Source: Tubiluchus corallicola
Lineage: Eukaryota > Priapulida > Priapulimorpha > Priapulimorphida > Tubiluchidae
DNA length: 64,000 bases
NCBI GenBank assembly: GCA_030141605.1
Contig: JAQGDQ010000001.1
Span: forward strand, 62,001-126,000
Direction: 5' to 3'
In this document: in pieces, positions 37,055 through 48,765 of the stretch
Position numbering within the stretch: position 1 is the first letter of the stretch
Layout: each line of letters begins with the position of its first letter
Notes under the pieces: model-generated
The model's input: only the letters and a program-made list of their open reading frames with translations
Database searches by the model: none
What the model was told of the DNA's origin: nothing
Made by a program: the position numbers and the translations under genes

Positions 37055-37092
37055 GCGGAAGTGTCGTACTTCGGCTAGTGGCGTACTTCCGC
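37055..37092. promoter_or_regulatory. Inverted pair of ETS-like sites, probable LARP7 (bidirectional) promoter
   Basis: GCGGAAGTG (37055-37063) and GTACTTCCGC (37083-37092) form an inverted pair, with a further GTACTTCGG between them. GGAAGT cores next to CpG are typical ETS/GABP sites of animal housekeeping promoters. They lie about 275 bases before the LARP7 start codon. The promoter role is inferred. Confidence 0.45.
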
Positions 37093-37165
37093 CCTACATT
37101 GGTTATTGTTTAACGTCGAAAACACATTTTCAGGTTTTCATAAATGGAGTATGTACGGAAATTGT

Positions 37166-37265
37166 GTTACAAGCCACTCGCGTAGCAGTGTTTAATTTTT
37201 TGTTGGATTAGTAATTGTGTTTACCCTTTCTTTTTATTTTAGACGTAATGGGTATATAATAATGA
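37166..37265 (+). repeat. Dispersed repeat family R1, copy 2, overlapping the LARP7 leader
   Basis: CACTCGCGTAGCAGTGTTTA, then ATTTTTTGTTGGATTAGTAA and TTTCTTTTTATTTTAG, then ACGTAATGGG, match the R1 copy at 62872-63020 (CACTGGCGTAGCAGTGTCTA and so on). It sits 100-200 bases before the LARP7 ATG and includes an acceptor-like TTTTATTTTAG. Confidence 0.72.
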
Positions 37266-37365
37266 AATAGGCTGATTGAAAAGTGGAATTTTATAATAAT
37301 TGCACATGGTCAAGTCTTAAGTTAAATGAAATGTGACTCCTAAACAATCAACTGATAAGGGCAAA

Positions 37366-39144
37366 ATGGAGGACACAGCTGATAACGATCTCGAACTTAA
37401 AAGCTCGAAAACGAAAGAAGACGATGGCGTCGATGCAATAGCTGCAGAGGTCGAGATTCAAAAGTCTAGTCTTGTTAGTAGTAAGAAGCAGCGAAATCGT
37501 AAAAGAAAATTACTGAAAGACATACGTGAGCAAATGGAGTTTTACTTTAGTGATTCTAATCTACACAGGGATAAATACTTGAATGAGAAATTAAAAGAAT
37601 CAAGCGATGGATTCATTCCTTTATCAGTTTTTGCTAAATTTAACAAGATAAGTGCTTTAACAACCGATGTTTCGGTTCTTGCAATTGCTTTACAGGCATC
37701 ATCTTTTCTGCAAGTTAATTCAGAACACAAAGTTAGACGCATTTCAGAAATAAAAGAACTCACCAATGCAGATGACTGCACTGTGTATGTAGAAAATTTA
37801 CCGAAACATGTAACCCATAATTGGGTTAAGAAGATTTTTAAGCGCTGTGGAAAGGTGACTTATGTTAGTTTGCCAAAGTACAAAAAAAGTGGTGACTTCA
37901 AAGGATTTGGATTTGTGGAATTCAGTTGTCCTGAAGCAGTAACCACAGCATGCATGGAACTGAACATGCCAAGCACTTCGAGAGATGATTCTGAATTGTA
38001 CAGTGAACATTCTACTGATGATGAAGAAGTACAAGAATACCACGAATCTCTTTTGAATCGTCGTAGTCACAGCTATCGAAACAACATGATGGGCAAAAAA
38101 CAAGATTGTAAGGATCACACAGTCAATAGCCATGAATCAGGCAATCACAAAAACCATCATAACAGTCATTCTGTGCATTATGAGAGTTCTAGTAAAGACC
38201 AAAATAAAGCAGAAATACATCATTTGCGTGGCCGCCACTATAACGACCATCGCATTCAACATATTGATGGACAGAAGTGTGACACTGACAATGAAAATAG
38301 TAAAAAAGACCAAACAGAAGCTGCAAAATTGGTTGTTTCGCCAGTTAAACGTAAAGTTGATGAAGATGGCGATACTAATCTGACAAATCCACTTTTCAAG
38401 AAACTTAAAACTGATCATGATGACAGCAATCAAACAAAAGAGCCAGAACAGGATAAAAAAACAGTGGGTATTTCTATAATGTCTAATAGTAATGACAATG
38501 TTACACTTGATTCTAAAGCCAAAAGAAAGCCAATGCGAAAAAGGCGAAGACATCGTAGAGACAATGTGGCAAGTTTGCATCCACTTCATGTAATGCCAAA
38601 AAAACAATGGTTAGAATTGAAAGCGCAGTATAAAGCAATTCAAAAGGCACATGTAGCTGCTATAAAACAGAGTTTGTTACTTAGTGATGCTTCTTCCTCA
38701 AGTATGGTGCACAAAACCTTCCCTGTTATTCAAGAAGTTAAGCCATTGAAAGAAAATCAGACACATGTGTGCAGTCAAACAATGGTACCAGGAGTTATTA
38801 TAAAGGTATTTAGTAAGGAGCCAGTAAGTAATATCAGAAAATTGAAAGATAAACTTAAGGAAACAGGGTATGTTGCTTATCTTGATTTGAAAGATGGTGA
38901 CACTGCTGGCTTCGTTCGATGTAAAAATGCAGAAAGTGCTGAGAAACTGCTGAAAGTAGAAGCGCTAAAAATGTTTGATAATGATATTTTGTCTGGAGAG
39001 GCTGAGAAAGAGTACTGGAAAAAAATTGAAGAAGATCGCAAGGAGAGATATGCAAAAAAAAGCAAAAAGCGTGGGAAAGTGAAAGTTGTAGATCAAATTG
39101 ACAAGTTGGCCCAAGAAAAAAACAAGCATATCTTCTTCGATTGA
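37366..39144 (+). CDS. LARP7: La-related protein 7 (LARP7), single exon, 592 aa
   Basis: LARP7 binds the 3' end of 7SK snRNA and stabilises the 7SK RNP that holds P-TEFb; it also guides U6 modification. The La motif is at about residues 48-128 (REQMEFYFSDSNLHRDKYL, DGFIPLSVFAKFNKI). RRM1 is at about 138-205, with RNP2 VYVENL and RNP1 KGFGFVEF. A long acidic/His-rich low-complexity linker contains a basic NLS-like KRKPMRKRRRHRRDN. The C-terminal xRRM is at about 475-560 (VPGVIIKVFSK, GDTAGFVRCKNAESAEKLL, EYWKKIEEDR). The start chosen is the first in-frame ATG, 37366, in a good context (AAAATGG); the frame is open a little further upstream but without an ATG. Intronless, unlike the other host genes here. 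An AATAAA at about 39666 may be the polyadenylation signal. Confidence 0.96.
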   Translation: MEDTADNDLELKSSKTKEDDGVDAIAAEVEIQKSSLVSSKKQRNRKRKLLKDIREQMEFYFSDSNLHRDKYLNEKLKESSDGFIPLSVFAKFNKISALTTDVSVLAIALQASSFLQVNSEHKVRRISEIKELTNADDCTVYVENLPKHVTHNWVKKIFKRCGKVTYVSLPKYKKSGDFKGFGFVEFSCPEAVTTACMELNMPSTSRDDSELYSEHSTDDEEVQEYHESLLNRRSHSYRNNMMGKKQDCKDHTVNSHESGNHKNHHNSHSVHYESSSKDQNKAEIHHLRGRHYNDHRIQHIDGQKCDTDNENSKKDQTEAAKLVVSPVKRKVDEDGDTNLTNPLFKKLKTDHDDSNQTKEPEQDKKTVGISIMSNSNDNVTLDSKAKRKPMRKRRRHRRDNVASLHPLHVMPKKQWLELKAQYKAIQKAHVAAIKQSLLLSDASSSSMVHKTFPVIQEVKPLKENQTHVCSQTMVPGVIIKVFSKEPVSNIRKLKDKLKETGYVAYLDLKDGDTAGFVRCKNAESAEKLLKVEALKMFDNDILSGEAEKEYWKKIEEDRKERYAKKSKKRGKVKVVDQIDKLAQEKNKHIFFD

Positions 39145-42063
39145 AAATAATTAAATTTAAAATAAGATGGTCTGAAAAATTACCTTTTCGTCATTCAGTG
39201 GAAACTACATTCTCAGTTTTGCTATGCAGCAATCTTGACTCTTCATGTTTTATGTTTACTGATTTGCTATATATGTATATATATATATTGAACTTGCTAT
39301 GTGTTTACTTGACTCTTTCCTGACTATGAGTATTTAACCACGTTTGGGTGGCTGCATTTACTGTATAAGAATGTCAGTACCATCTTTATTTACTACATTA
39401 TTTAGCCAATGGAAGTAGTTTGTGAAAGGCAGTTAAATTTTCATTTTAGAGTTACTAATTGTATCAACCAGTGTTTTATTAATTGTGGCATACGACTAAG
39501 CCTGGTTAGTTTCCACGTAATACATTTTTTCGAACTCTGCTGCATAAAAATTGTAAATTATTCTTTTCTAAACAAATGCTAAAGGAATAGTTTAAAATGG
39601 ACAAATGTTACAACTTTTTTTAGCAGTTTTAATGTTAGCTCATCGTTGTCTTTCCTCTGTGAGTGAATAAAATGGTTGTTGCGTGTGCATCAAAACATGC
39701 AGATGGCAACTATACTTGCTAGCCTGTTTTGTAAACACTACAGTAGGACCCAACATTTTATCACACGAATCCGTAGTCAATATTGGTTATTAAAGAAAAA
39801 CCAGGCCTATTGTTAAACCATAGTTCAAAGTGATGTAACTTAGAAAATATTGATTTTTCAAAAATCACTTGCATGAAAGAATTATTACCATGGAAATTTA
39901 ATTTCTCACTTGCGCTGTTAGCTTTTGCTGTTACTTGCATTTCTCCATTTGCTAGTTAGTTGGACAACAGCGCCAGTGACTTGGAAACACAGTGCACAAA
40001 AATAGGTGCTGTATCTCTCAGTTCAATTCTGACAAGGCACACACTTGTGATGAAGTCAGATGTTGGCGCAATGATGAACTTGAAATTTAAATTTTAAACG
40101 TAAAATTTGTGGAGTTGGAGTAAATCATAGCTAGTGCTGTACAGTTTCACTATTTCAATTTTTGCTTTTGCAAGCATGTGCAACACGCTTGTGGCATGTT
40201 TGTGCCGTTTCAAAATTATGTTCTGTTGTGATGTCATAGCTTGCTGTTCTCTGTGCTCTCATTGCTTGCTGTTAATTAAATTTTAAGCTATTACTTAATT
40301 ACTGGAAACACTTTGGCATTTTTATAGGCACTAAAATGTATATTCTATAGCATACTTCAAAATGGGTATGATATGAAAAATCATCCAGTTTTCCTTTAAT
40401 TTTTATGATTAAAAAATGTCGTAAACAAGTTTATAATGTTTAAGAGTTTAATAAATACATAGTTCAATAAACTATGTATCAAAGGTAATGCAATATAGCC
40501 ATCAAGCAACGAAGTATAATGGAAATGGATGTCAAATTTTACAACTATGAAAATTGGCAAATACGTTTCATTAACATATAACTGAGAAGGAAGCTATCTA
40601 GCAGACAGTATTAAATAAGAAAGTGCACTATCTCGCACCTGAGAATATGCTTCATCTGGAAGTAGTCAATTATGTACAACATCAAACATACACTGTTTTG
40701 AGAACAAGCTTGGCATCGTAACACAACTGTACACATGTGATCATTAGTATGTAGTATGCGTTAAATCATGTATCACAGGATTCAAGCTTGTATACAAAAG
40801 TAAAACATATTTATTTCATGACAGCAAATACGACTTACAAATTTGAAAATGCACACGTGCGAGGATATTTTAGTTCATGATTTCCAGTACATGTAGAAAA
40901 TATGTGTGAATGGTGCCCTCTGACAGTGAAAAGCATGTACAATTACGTAACTTTCAACAAGATTAAGCGATGAATAACAATTATGCAACAGCTAGCAACT
41001 ACAATTATGTTTATAGTAACAACCATAACTTTCCATATACATTATAATCTACCCGGTACTTATAATGAATTTCAAGGGACCATGAAAAATTGCTCTCTAT
41101 AAGCGAGTCTCGTTATAGCCGAAGTTAACTGTTTGTGCGTACGTAGACGATAGAAATGAACCTATAAGGTGGATATGATGCAACAATTGAGAGCATTTTC
41201 TTTTGAGACAGGCAATTGTTTCTTACATGACTGCCACTGTTTAGCAACTATTTTATCACGAAGGGGTAAAAGTATTTTATACAATAAATTTCTGCATAAA
41301 ACGGACTCGCGATTTGCTTTTTCAAACCTGCTGTGATTCATTGTGACATTTGCTGATAGCCGAGTGTATTTTGCATGGGTACTGTAATCATTTAAATGCC
41401 TGCACAAGATCCTGGACGTCTGGTGGGGGGAAAACATGGCTGTGCGGTCGCATAATAATTTATTATAATGAGCATTGCACAACTTTATTCAAGCAGCTAT
41501 CAAGTTTTGAAAGCACATCATGAGAACACGCCATCATCAGTTGTTGGTGATGACTTAAAAATTGTTGAAGTTTAGCAATAGTTCAACAGCGTCATTTAAT
41601 CTAACTTGTTGACAAACTGGTTTTTTGTGTCCAACTCATCATACCGACTTTCGTAGAGCAATACACATAGCTGCAGACTCACCAGTACATCTGCATGTGT
41701 TGTACCTGATACATATTTTATGCACCGTCCACAGTGATCTTTTTGCCCTTACTGAATGATAGTCCTTTGCCTATTGTTTTAAAACACTCGTTATATACAG
41801 GGGAAGTACAGTCACGAGGGTGGCTAATTTCCTTGTAATAAAAGCAAAAACTCATAATATCGGACCTTGTTGTAAGCAAAATAGATTTGGCGAGATTTTC
41901 AAATTTCCTCGTGATAATGATAACCAGACGCTCATTATAACAGTTATAAATGGATTATACTGTAATGGGAAATAACCAGTATTGCACACACATGGACTAT
42001 CTACATTCTCGTGAAATATAACATATTTACTGATGCACATACATTCATCAGTCCATTCTGGTA
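39145..42063. other. Intergenic region between LARP7 and the zinc-finger gene
   Basis: LARP7 3' UTR at the left and the 3' flank of the minus-strand zinc-finger gene at the right. Around 41090-41160 and 41925-41960, CGTTATAGC- and CATTATAACAG-like motifs recall pogo/Tigger element ends, but I could not define an element. No gene found. Confidence 0.4.
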
Positions 42064-43303
42064 TTACAAGTTTTGTACAAAACTGTTAGCAGCTTGATCT
42101 TCTGGTGTATCTAATGCTATCTGTTCAGAGTCCATGCTTTGCTTGAGCAAAGATATGGTATTTAATGATTTGCCATTTCCAATGGTCAGATATTGTAACT
42201 CTTCTTGATGGTTGATTGGACTGTTGTGAGTTTTTGTGTGACTTTTCAGTTGATACAATCGTGAGAACGACTTTCCACATACCTCACAACTGTAAGGCTT
42301 TTCCCCAGTGTGAATTCTTATGTGTTGATTGAGTTCTACGGACTGGCGGAATGCTCTTCCACAAGTCCCACATGTGTATGGCTTTTCACCAGTATGTTTC
42401 AAAAAATGTCGCTTTAAGTCCCACGATCTGCGAAATGCCTCATCACAAACTGTACAATGATAAGGTTTCTCCCCAGTATGAATTTTTTGATGATCTTTGA
42501 ATAAACTGGATCGTGCGAATGCTGCATCACATACTAAGCACCTGTATGGTCTCTCACCTGTAAATGAAATAAAATAACTACAAAGGCAGTTGCAGCCTTT
42601 TAGTGCGAGAACTGAATAGCAGTCTCGACGAGCCAATTCCTAACAATTTCAAATAAGTGGTAGGGATTATTAGGGATCCAGATTTGAATGCCTATTTAGA
42701 CTGTACAGTGACCAGCTAGTTTCGGGTCTATAACAAATTTAAAAGCCACATTAAAAGATCATGCTGTTTGAAATGTCTAGATCAAGTCGAATATTACTTA
42801 GTACGTGACCAAGTCTTATAAGATCACACATCATTAAAAACTTACAATAAAATGCATAAACATTAAATTTATAAAGGCATTAAAAAGGCAAAAGTTGAAC
42901 GCTCATTAGGATTTACATTGAGATATGAATAGCAAAGTAATAACTTGTAATTAAATCTTGTTGAAACTTAAATTGCTAAACCAGGTTCAGGAACAGTCTC
43001 ATTATTTGTCCCTTATCGGCCTAAACTTGGTGTATAATCACAGTTTTAACAGTTAAGTCCACTACCTCATTTATACACCACTTATTACTCACCTGTGTGC
43101 ATCCGAATATGTTGTTTCAAATGTGATGACTGTGTAAATGCAGAATCACACTGGTCACATGTATAAGGACGCTCACCACTGTGAACTCTTTGATGGCTTC
43201 GTAGTTTACTTTTCGTTATAAATGCTGCATTACACTCGTTGCACTGATGAGTCTTTTTAGTGCTCATAGCGGTGTTGTTGTTAGGTAACACCTCAACGCT
43301 CAT
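42064..43303 (-). CDS. C2H2 zinc-finger protein, six fingers, at least two exons
   Basis: A putative DNA-binding transcription factor. Exons 43303-43093 and 42557-42064 join in phase 1 (GT/AG) inside the linker HTG|ERPY. With the ATG at 43303 the protein has 234 residues. There are six fingers, each C-x2-C-x12-H-x3-H, with HTGEKPY-type linkers: HQCNEC..., YTCDQC..., YRCLVC..., YHCTVC..., YTCGTC... and YSCEVC.... The C-terminal tail of about 55 residues is Ser/Gln/Asn-rich. The exon extends upstream to an acceptor at 43320 (TTTTCCACAG), so one or more 5' exons probably exist. If they are coding, the N-terminus would be longer than given here. No orthologue can be named from the fingers alone. 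Confidence 0.88.
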
Positions 43304-44284
43304 ACTAGCTTGTATAGTGACTGTGGAAAATAACACAAAATCTATCATTATGTAGTTCAAATCAAGTGGATCCTAATTTGTACTAATTCTCCATTGCCAC
43401 TGATTATGCTACATAAAATGAACACTGCACGCACATTACAACAAAAGTCCAAACCTCAGTAAAGTAAACTTGATTAAAACACATGACATAATTTTTTTAC
43501 TAAAGGAAGCACCTTTAATGAATCAATAACTTGTATAGGTTAGATTGTCATTTGAGTTATCCCAATTTATGGCTTTATTTAGTATGTGAATAGTTTTTAG
43601 CTTGGAATGGTTCAGCAATAATTAGACCATAATGAAGAGTGCCCATATTACAGTTTTTATCAGGTAGTTTTTATCACATTCTGATACCTTATCCAAAGAA
43701 ATAAGGACCTAGGTGGTAACTATCTATAAACGTTTCTCTCTCATATGCCTTTTGAAACTCAACTGATAAAGCAGTGATAGATGATGATGAAAGATGATTC
43801 CATGGTTGAACTACACTACCCAAAGTGCGATCTGATATTGGTTCTAGCTGGTTTCATAAATAACTTAGATTCATGACTACGAAGAACTCTGTGAGGCCTG
43901 AAAAAAGTCTGCCTCAGTCAGAACAGTATTTCCACTAATTATTTTGAAGCAGTTCACAAGGTTTACAGTTTCACACCTTTGTTCAAGAGTAGAAATTGAA
44001 GTGGGATCCAAATCAATAGCAAGACGAGTACATCAATCCTTTTTAGAGCATTCTTGAGAGTAGCGTACTAGGGTGACCATACAACGATGCATATTCCAGA
44101 ATGGGTCGAACAACAGTTTATAGAGAGAAACAATTACTGTTGCATTTCTCGATATCACACACTGCTTAATCATGCCAGTACAATGGTTTGCTTTTGTAAT
44201 GATAGGATTCACATAGGAATTCCATTTGAGGCATTAGAAATCATTACTTCCAAGTTTCTGATACAACTTTTTTCAGCTATTTGA

Positions 44285-44875
44285 GCATTATTTAAAAAGT
44301 AAGGTGAAATATAGGCTGCACTATCACTACATACAGTGTAACACTAATGTTAGAAAATTTTCTATTAAATACAATGGCCCTTACATATGGAATTCAATTG
44401 CTCCAGCTATTAAAAATGTCAACTCGCTTTCCATATTTAAAAAAATATATAAATTAAACTTACTCGAAACATATAACTGATGACTCAATCATGATTTGTT
44501 GTTTTCTTTTTCAAAAACTGTATAGTAAAATAAAATTTTTAATACTTCCCACCCGTATTTATATTTATATTTGTATATATTGTAATGTTGTATCTATGTT
44601 GTATATGTAATGTTGTATATTGTAATGTTGTATATTGTAATGTTGTATATTGTAATGTTGTAATGTTGTATATATTGCAATTTTTTTCGTAATTCTAGTG
44701 GCCTACCATAAGCTAGCTTCCTAGGTCTCTAGCGCAGTATACATGAATTTTATCATATTTTTGTATTAACAAAACCTGATGCACATGTAATGTAATGTGA
44801 TGTATATGTATATGTTTAATGCGAAATAAATCTATTAAAATCTAAAAAAATCTAAAAATCTAGATTTAGGGTGTA
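44285..44875 (+). mobile_element. 3' end of a second LINE (plus strand), inserted into the minus-strand LINE
   Basis: At 44305-44480 the plus strand encodes NVRKFSIKYNGPYIWNSIAP, then KNVNSLSIFKKIYKLNLLET and YN before a stop, a classic LINE ORF2 C-terminus. An untranslated tail with a 16-bp tandem repeat follows, ending in an AAATCTATTAAAATCTAAAA-like tail near 44860. It is 5'-truncated, as usual for LINEs. Confidence 0.82.
44575..44685. repeat. Tandem repeat, ~16-bp unit
   Basis: Several copies of TGTAATGTTGTATAT in a row, within the 3' tail of the plus-strand LINE. Confidence 0.85.
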
Positions 44876-47800
44876 TTCTAAGTAAAGCACATTTACTGGG
44901 TTTAAGTGTCATCACCCATTTACTGCACCAGTCTAAAATTTCATCCAAGTCGTGTTGTAAAATATAACGATCAAGATCGTCTCAAATTGGACGAAAGGGC
45001 TTTAAATCATCAACAAATAATGGGATGTTCGTCCCTGGGGAAATACAATTGGTAATATCATTTATAAAAATAAGGAAGCAGTATGGGCCACTCAAGGTTC
45101 CTTGAGGGATATCACTTATAACGGGGCACCATTCAGTGGTTATACCGTTAAGAACAATACGTTGAAAACGATGAGTAGAAAGTAACTGAACCACTTAAGA
45201 AGCTTACCTCTTATACCAGAATACATTTTTGAAATCAAGATAAAGTACATCGATACCAGGCAAAGCAGGATCATCCAAGAAACAAGTCCACTGATAAAAA
45301 CACGATAACAGATTAGAGACAACTAAACGTAGAGGAAGAGAACCATGTTGGGACTTACATATTTGTTCAGTTTGAATAAGAAAGACTAGAATCTAATTGG
45401 GAGTTAGAACGGTATTTTACTGCTTCATCCTGATCATTGCTACATGCCAACAAACTTGTGATTGCCGGCAAAAACTTGATGGTTATTTAATTATTAAATT
45501 GGTGTTTTGATTGTTTGTATCGTTGCTTAAAATACAACAAAAAGTTATAGATGGCCATTGCTGATAAGTTTCAATGCATTACTCCATGTGAATACTCCCA
45601 GAATTTTTTACATGTTGAATAGGTATTGTTAGATAAACTAAATGTCTAGAAACAATTAGGTTTCATTTACCCACTTGTTTGAAGCTCAATTCTGTAAAAT
45701 CAACTATAAAATATCACAGTAACCAGATGACTAGAAAATCAACCAGACCTAAAATTGTTTTTGCAGTAAAGAGCAAAAGAGATTTTTAGTGTTCTTACAC
45801 ACAAGCCATACTCATTAAGTTTTTTAGTTAATTATCTAATACTAAATTATAATACTTAATTAATAGTGAGTTAATAGAAAAAAATTAAATTCCAGTTTGA
45901 CATTGAAAAATGGAAATTCCCCAAAATGTGTAACACTGGCGAAAATAATAACAACGCAACGAGACAAACAACATTGCTGGTCTAAGCTGACAAACTTTGA
46001 AATTGGAAAATGCAAGTAATAATAAATAGTTACTAACTAGCCAAACTCTACAAAAGAAACTATCTTCCAGTAAGGGACACTATTTTTAAACATGATTTAA
46101 CACAGCGCATGGCTTAAATACCTTACAGCACAATGGAGTTATTTAGTGGAATAGTGTGCCCAAGACAACCATTTCCTCTCCTTTAAAAATAGCTACCAAG
46201 CAATATAAGATATTTTTAATTAGTAAATATTCAATGGCGTAGAAGACCCAGAGGTTTTTTCTCTTTTTTATGCTCGTGTGTCTTTTTGCACTAGGTATCT
46301 TTACGACTTTTGTTACTTTATTAATAAAAGGTATAAATCAATTAAAATGAAATTATTCATTCATCGCAGCTTATATCTGTATCTGTTTCCACTTGGAAAA
46401 TAAGCACTTGAATGCTCTTAGCTTATAACCAGAGTATTTGCTTCATTAGTTGACCAATTAATTTATGTGAGAAAAGTATCATTATCATTCACATAGTATA
46501 ATCGAATATATTATTTTAGTTTTAATTTCGATTACGAATCATACTTTGCCAATGAATGCTCCGCTCCCTTCGTTATACATAATATTATATGCATATTATA
46601 GTATTGCGATTGTTCCTAATAGCCATATTTATAAAATAATTTGGTTATAACGACTTATAATATAACCTCTCTTTGCCCACATATAATCAACATTATTTTC
46701 CTCATGATACAAAAAATTTTGAATGTATTATTGTAGCATTAATTTTGCTAATGAATCACTTATATTCTTATAATTTGCCCCCCTCCCCATAGCCCATCTT
46801 TAATGGTTATGATGGCTAAATTACTACCATCAATTATATTTAAATGTTCTATACAATTATAGTTATTACTACAAGTATAATATATAATTTAATCTCTTCT
46901 CCCCCACTTAAATTTGGGTACATATATGTGTATATGTATATCATTGTAATACAAGTAAGTGGTGCATTAACACATACTCACATAATTCAAATTCGTAACT
47001 ATTTAAACTTTTTTTTCAGTCTTTAAGGCTCACTCAAAATCGTAATTACATATTATGTTTTCCTTTCTCAACTTTCAGGTTTATAGCTCTTATACCATTG
47101 CTATTATTACATCGTTTACTTCATACTTATTTACATTAAGTTATCTACAGAAGCCTGCATAATTATAATCATTTTTTCATTTAAGCAAGGTGACTGTGTT
47201 AATGACCGTATGGTCGTACACTCACCTCGCACTACTCAAATTATTTTATTTAAAATTTATTAATGTGTTTGATATTTTGAAGTGTGAAATAAAATTCATA
47301 GTTCATAGTGTTCTACTAGGGCAGCTTATGTAGGACACGTACTACTTGGGCTAGCCCATGTACCCCAATTGTCCTACTTCGGCTCTAGCCGCTCCCAACT
47401 ACTCCGATAGCCTACTCCGCACCTAACAGGGCTATCGAACCATTACCAGCACTACCCTCGGCCAATTCCTGATCTCTAGAAATAAGAGGTATAAGATTTG
47501 CAAAAATAGGCGAGAACGGCCATTTTTGGAAGTTTTTTAGTCCCCCGTTTCTCCCGGTGGCCCCAATTCAAAAAATAAGCACCTAATGTTGAACGACTGG
47601 GTCGAGACTTTTTGTCTGATGCATAGATCGCGGAAAATTATGCCGTCCTCGAATCTTATATAATACCGAAATTAATATAATTTTTATAGAAATATCCGCG
47701 AAGATACGAAAACCTCCGAAGTTACAGCATTTTGTAATAGTTCACCCATTTATCACGCACGTCGGACTATAAATAACGACCGTGGAAACAACCATGAAAA

Positions 47801-48717
47801 GTTGGAAACAAGTAAGACTAGAACGGTAGATTAAGCAGGCATAGATACGATAGGCCAAAAACTTACAGAAGACTGCTCCTGCCATCTGCAGAGCGTTAGG
47901 CGAAAAAAATAGAAGCCGTTTCCCATAGATAACCGTTCCATATGGCCCGTACTACCGATGGTTCATTTTGTTTGTGTATGACTCTATACCCATACGAATA
48001 AGTCATCAGCCAACAAAAAATAAAATAATGAATAAATTGAATAGAGTGCAAAACAAAGAGTAATTAACCGTGCAAAACAATGTGGCAGCCTCGTGCACAT
48101 CGAGCTTGCTTTATTGGAGACTTGAAGGGATCTAATCTGGTTGCAGCCAAAGTGAGATTCACAAGGTTTTCACGCTGAGTATAAGTATCAAGAATTGGAT
48201 AGAGAAACTACTGATTTAGCAATACTTTGATATCAGAAATTGTCTTGCGCTGTAGACATGAAAAGCTTATAATTACACGTTATGGTATGCAATGTAGCCC
48301 ACGTGTAATCAGCATTTTTCCAACTTGACGAGAGAATATTGTTAATGATATTATTATGATTCACATAGTTTGTTAATAATTCTAAACGATTTTTTCTTGG
48401 GACTTTAAGGCACTGTGATACACACGCATGCGTGCGCACACGCACGCACAAACACCCCCCCCCCTACACACACACACCCTGGCAGGCTAGCATCACAGCT
48501 ACAAATTACAAACACAGAAATGTGAACCCATACTTTAAAAGAGGTGCTTGACTGTTATAAAAGTCAACAAAGAACAGTACACATTTTGATTATTGAGCAT
48601 CTCAAAGGCATTAGGCAGGGTAACTGTTTCAAACTTTTTCAAAGCCTTATCAATACTGGCCTACTAAAGGCAGTAATAAGACTAATAATAGGAACATTAT
48701 TATTGTCGTTGTCGTTA

Positions 48718-48765
48718 TCATTATTATTATTATTATTATTACTAGTGCTACTATTATTATTATAA
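48718..48765. repeat. (ATT)n microsatellite, interrupted
   Basis: Two runs of ATT/TTA triplets separated by ACTAGTGCTACT. Confidence 0.9.

Larger units (their letters stand above)
43730..45330 (-). mobile_element. Decayed LINE reverse-transcriptase (minus strand), split by a later insertion
   Basis: The minus-strand right part (45322-44880) shows RT motifs: RIVLNGITTEW, DIPQGTLSGPYCFLIFINDI, FVDDLK (catalytic YADD-type box), then LQHDLDEILDWCSKWVMTL and PSKCALL. The left part (44280-43730) continues with the RT tail: NPIITKAN, GMIKQCVISRNATVIVSLYK, then a PILEYAS-like motif. Stops and frameshifts abound. Between the parts lies a plus-strand LINE end (44285-44875). Confidence 0.85.

Noticed and set aside
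38137-38607. 156-codon minus-strand frame
   Set aside because: Antisense to the LARP7 linker; composition and hydrophobic Phe/Ile bias fit an antisense artefact.
41162-41482. 106-codon minus-strand frame with CRHLNDYSTHAKYTRLSANV
   Set aside because: No recognisable family, no splice support, and it lies in repeat-like sequence. It may be a decayed mobile element, but I could not show it.
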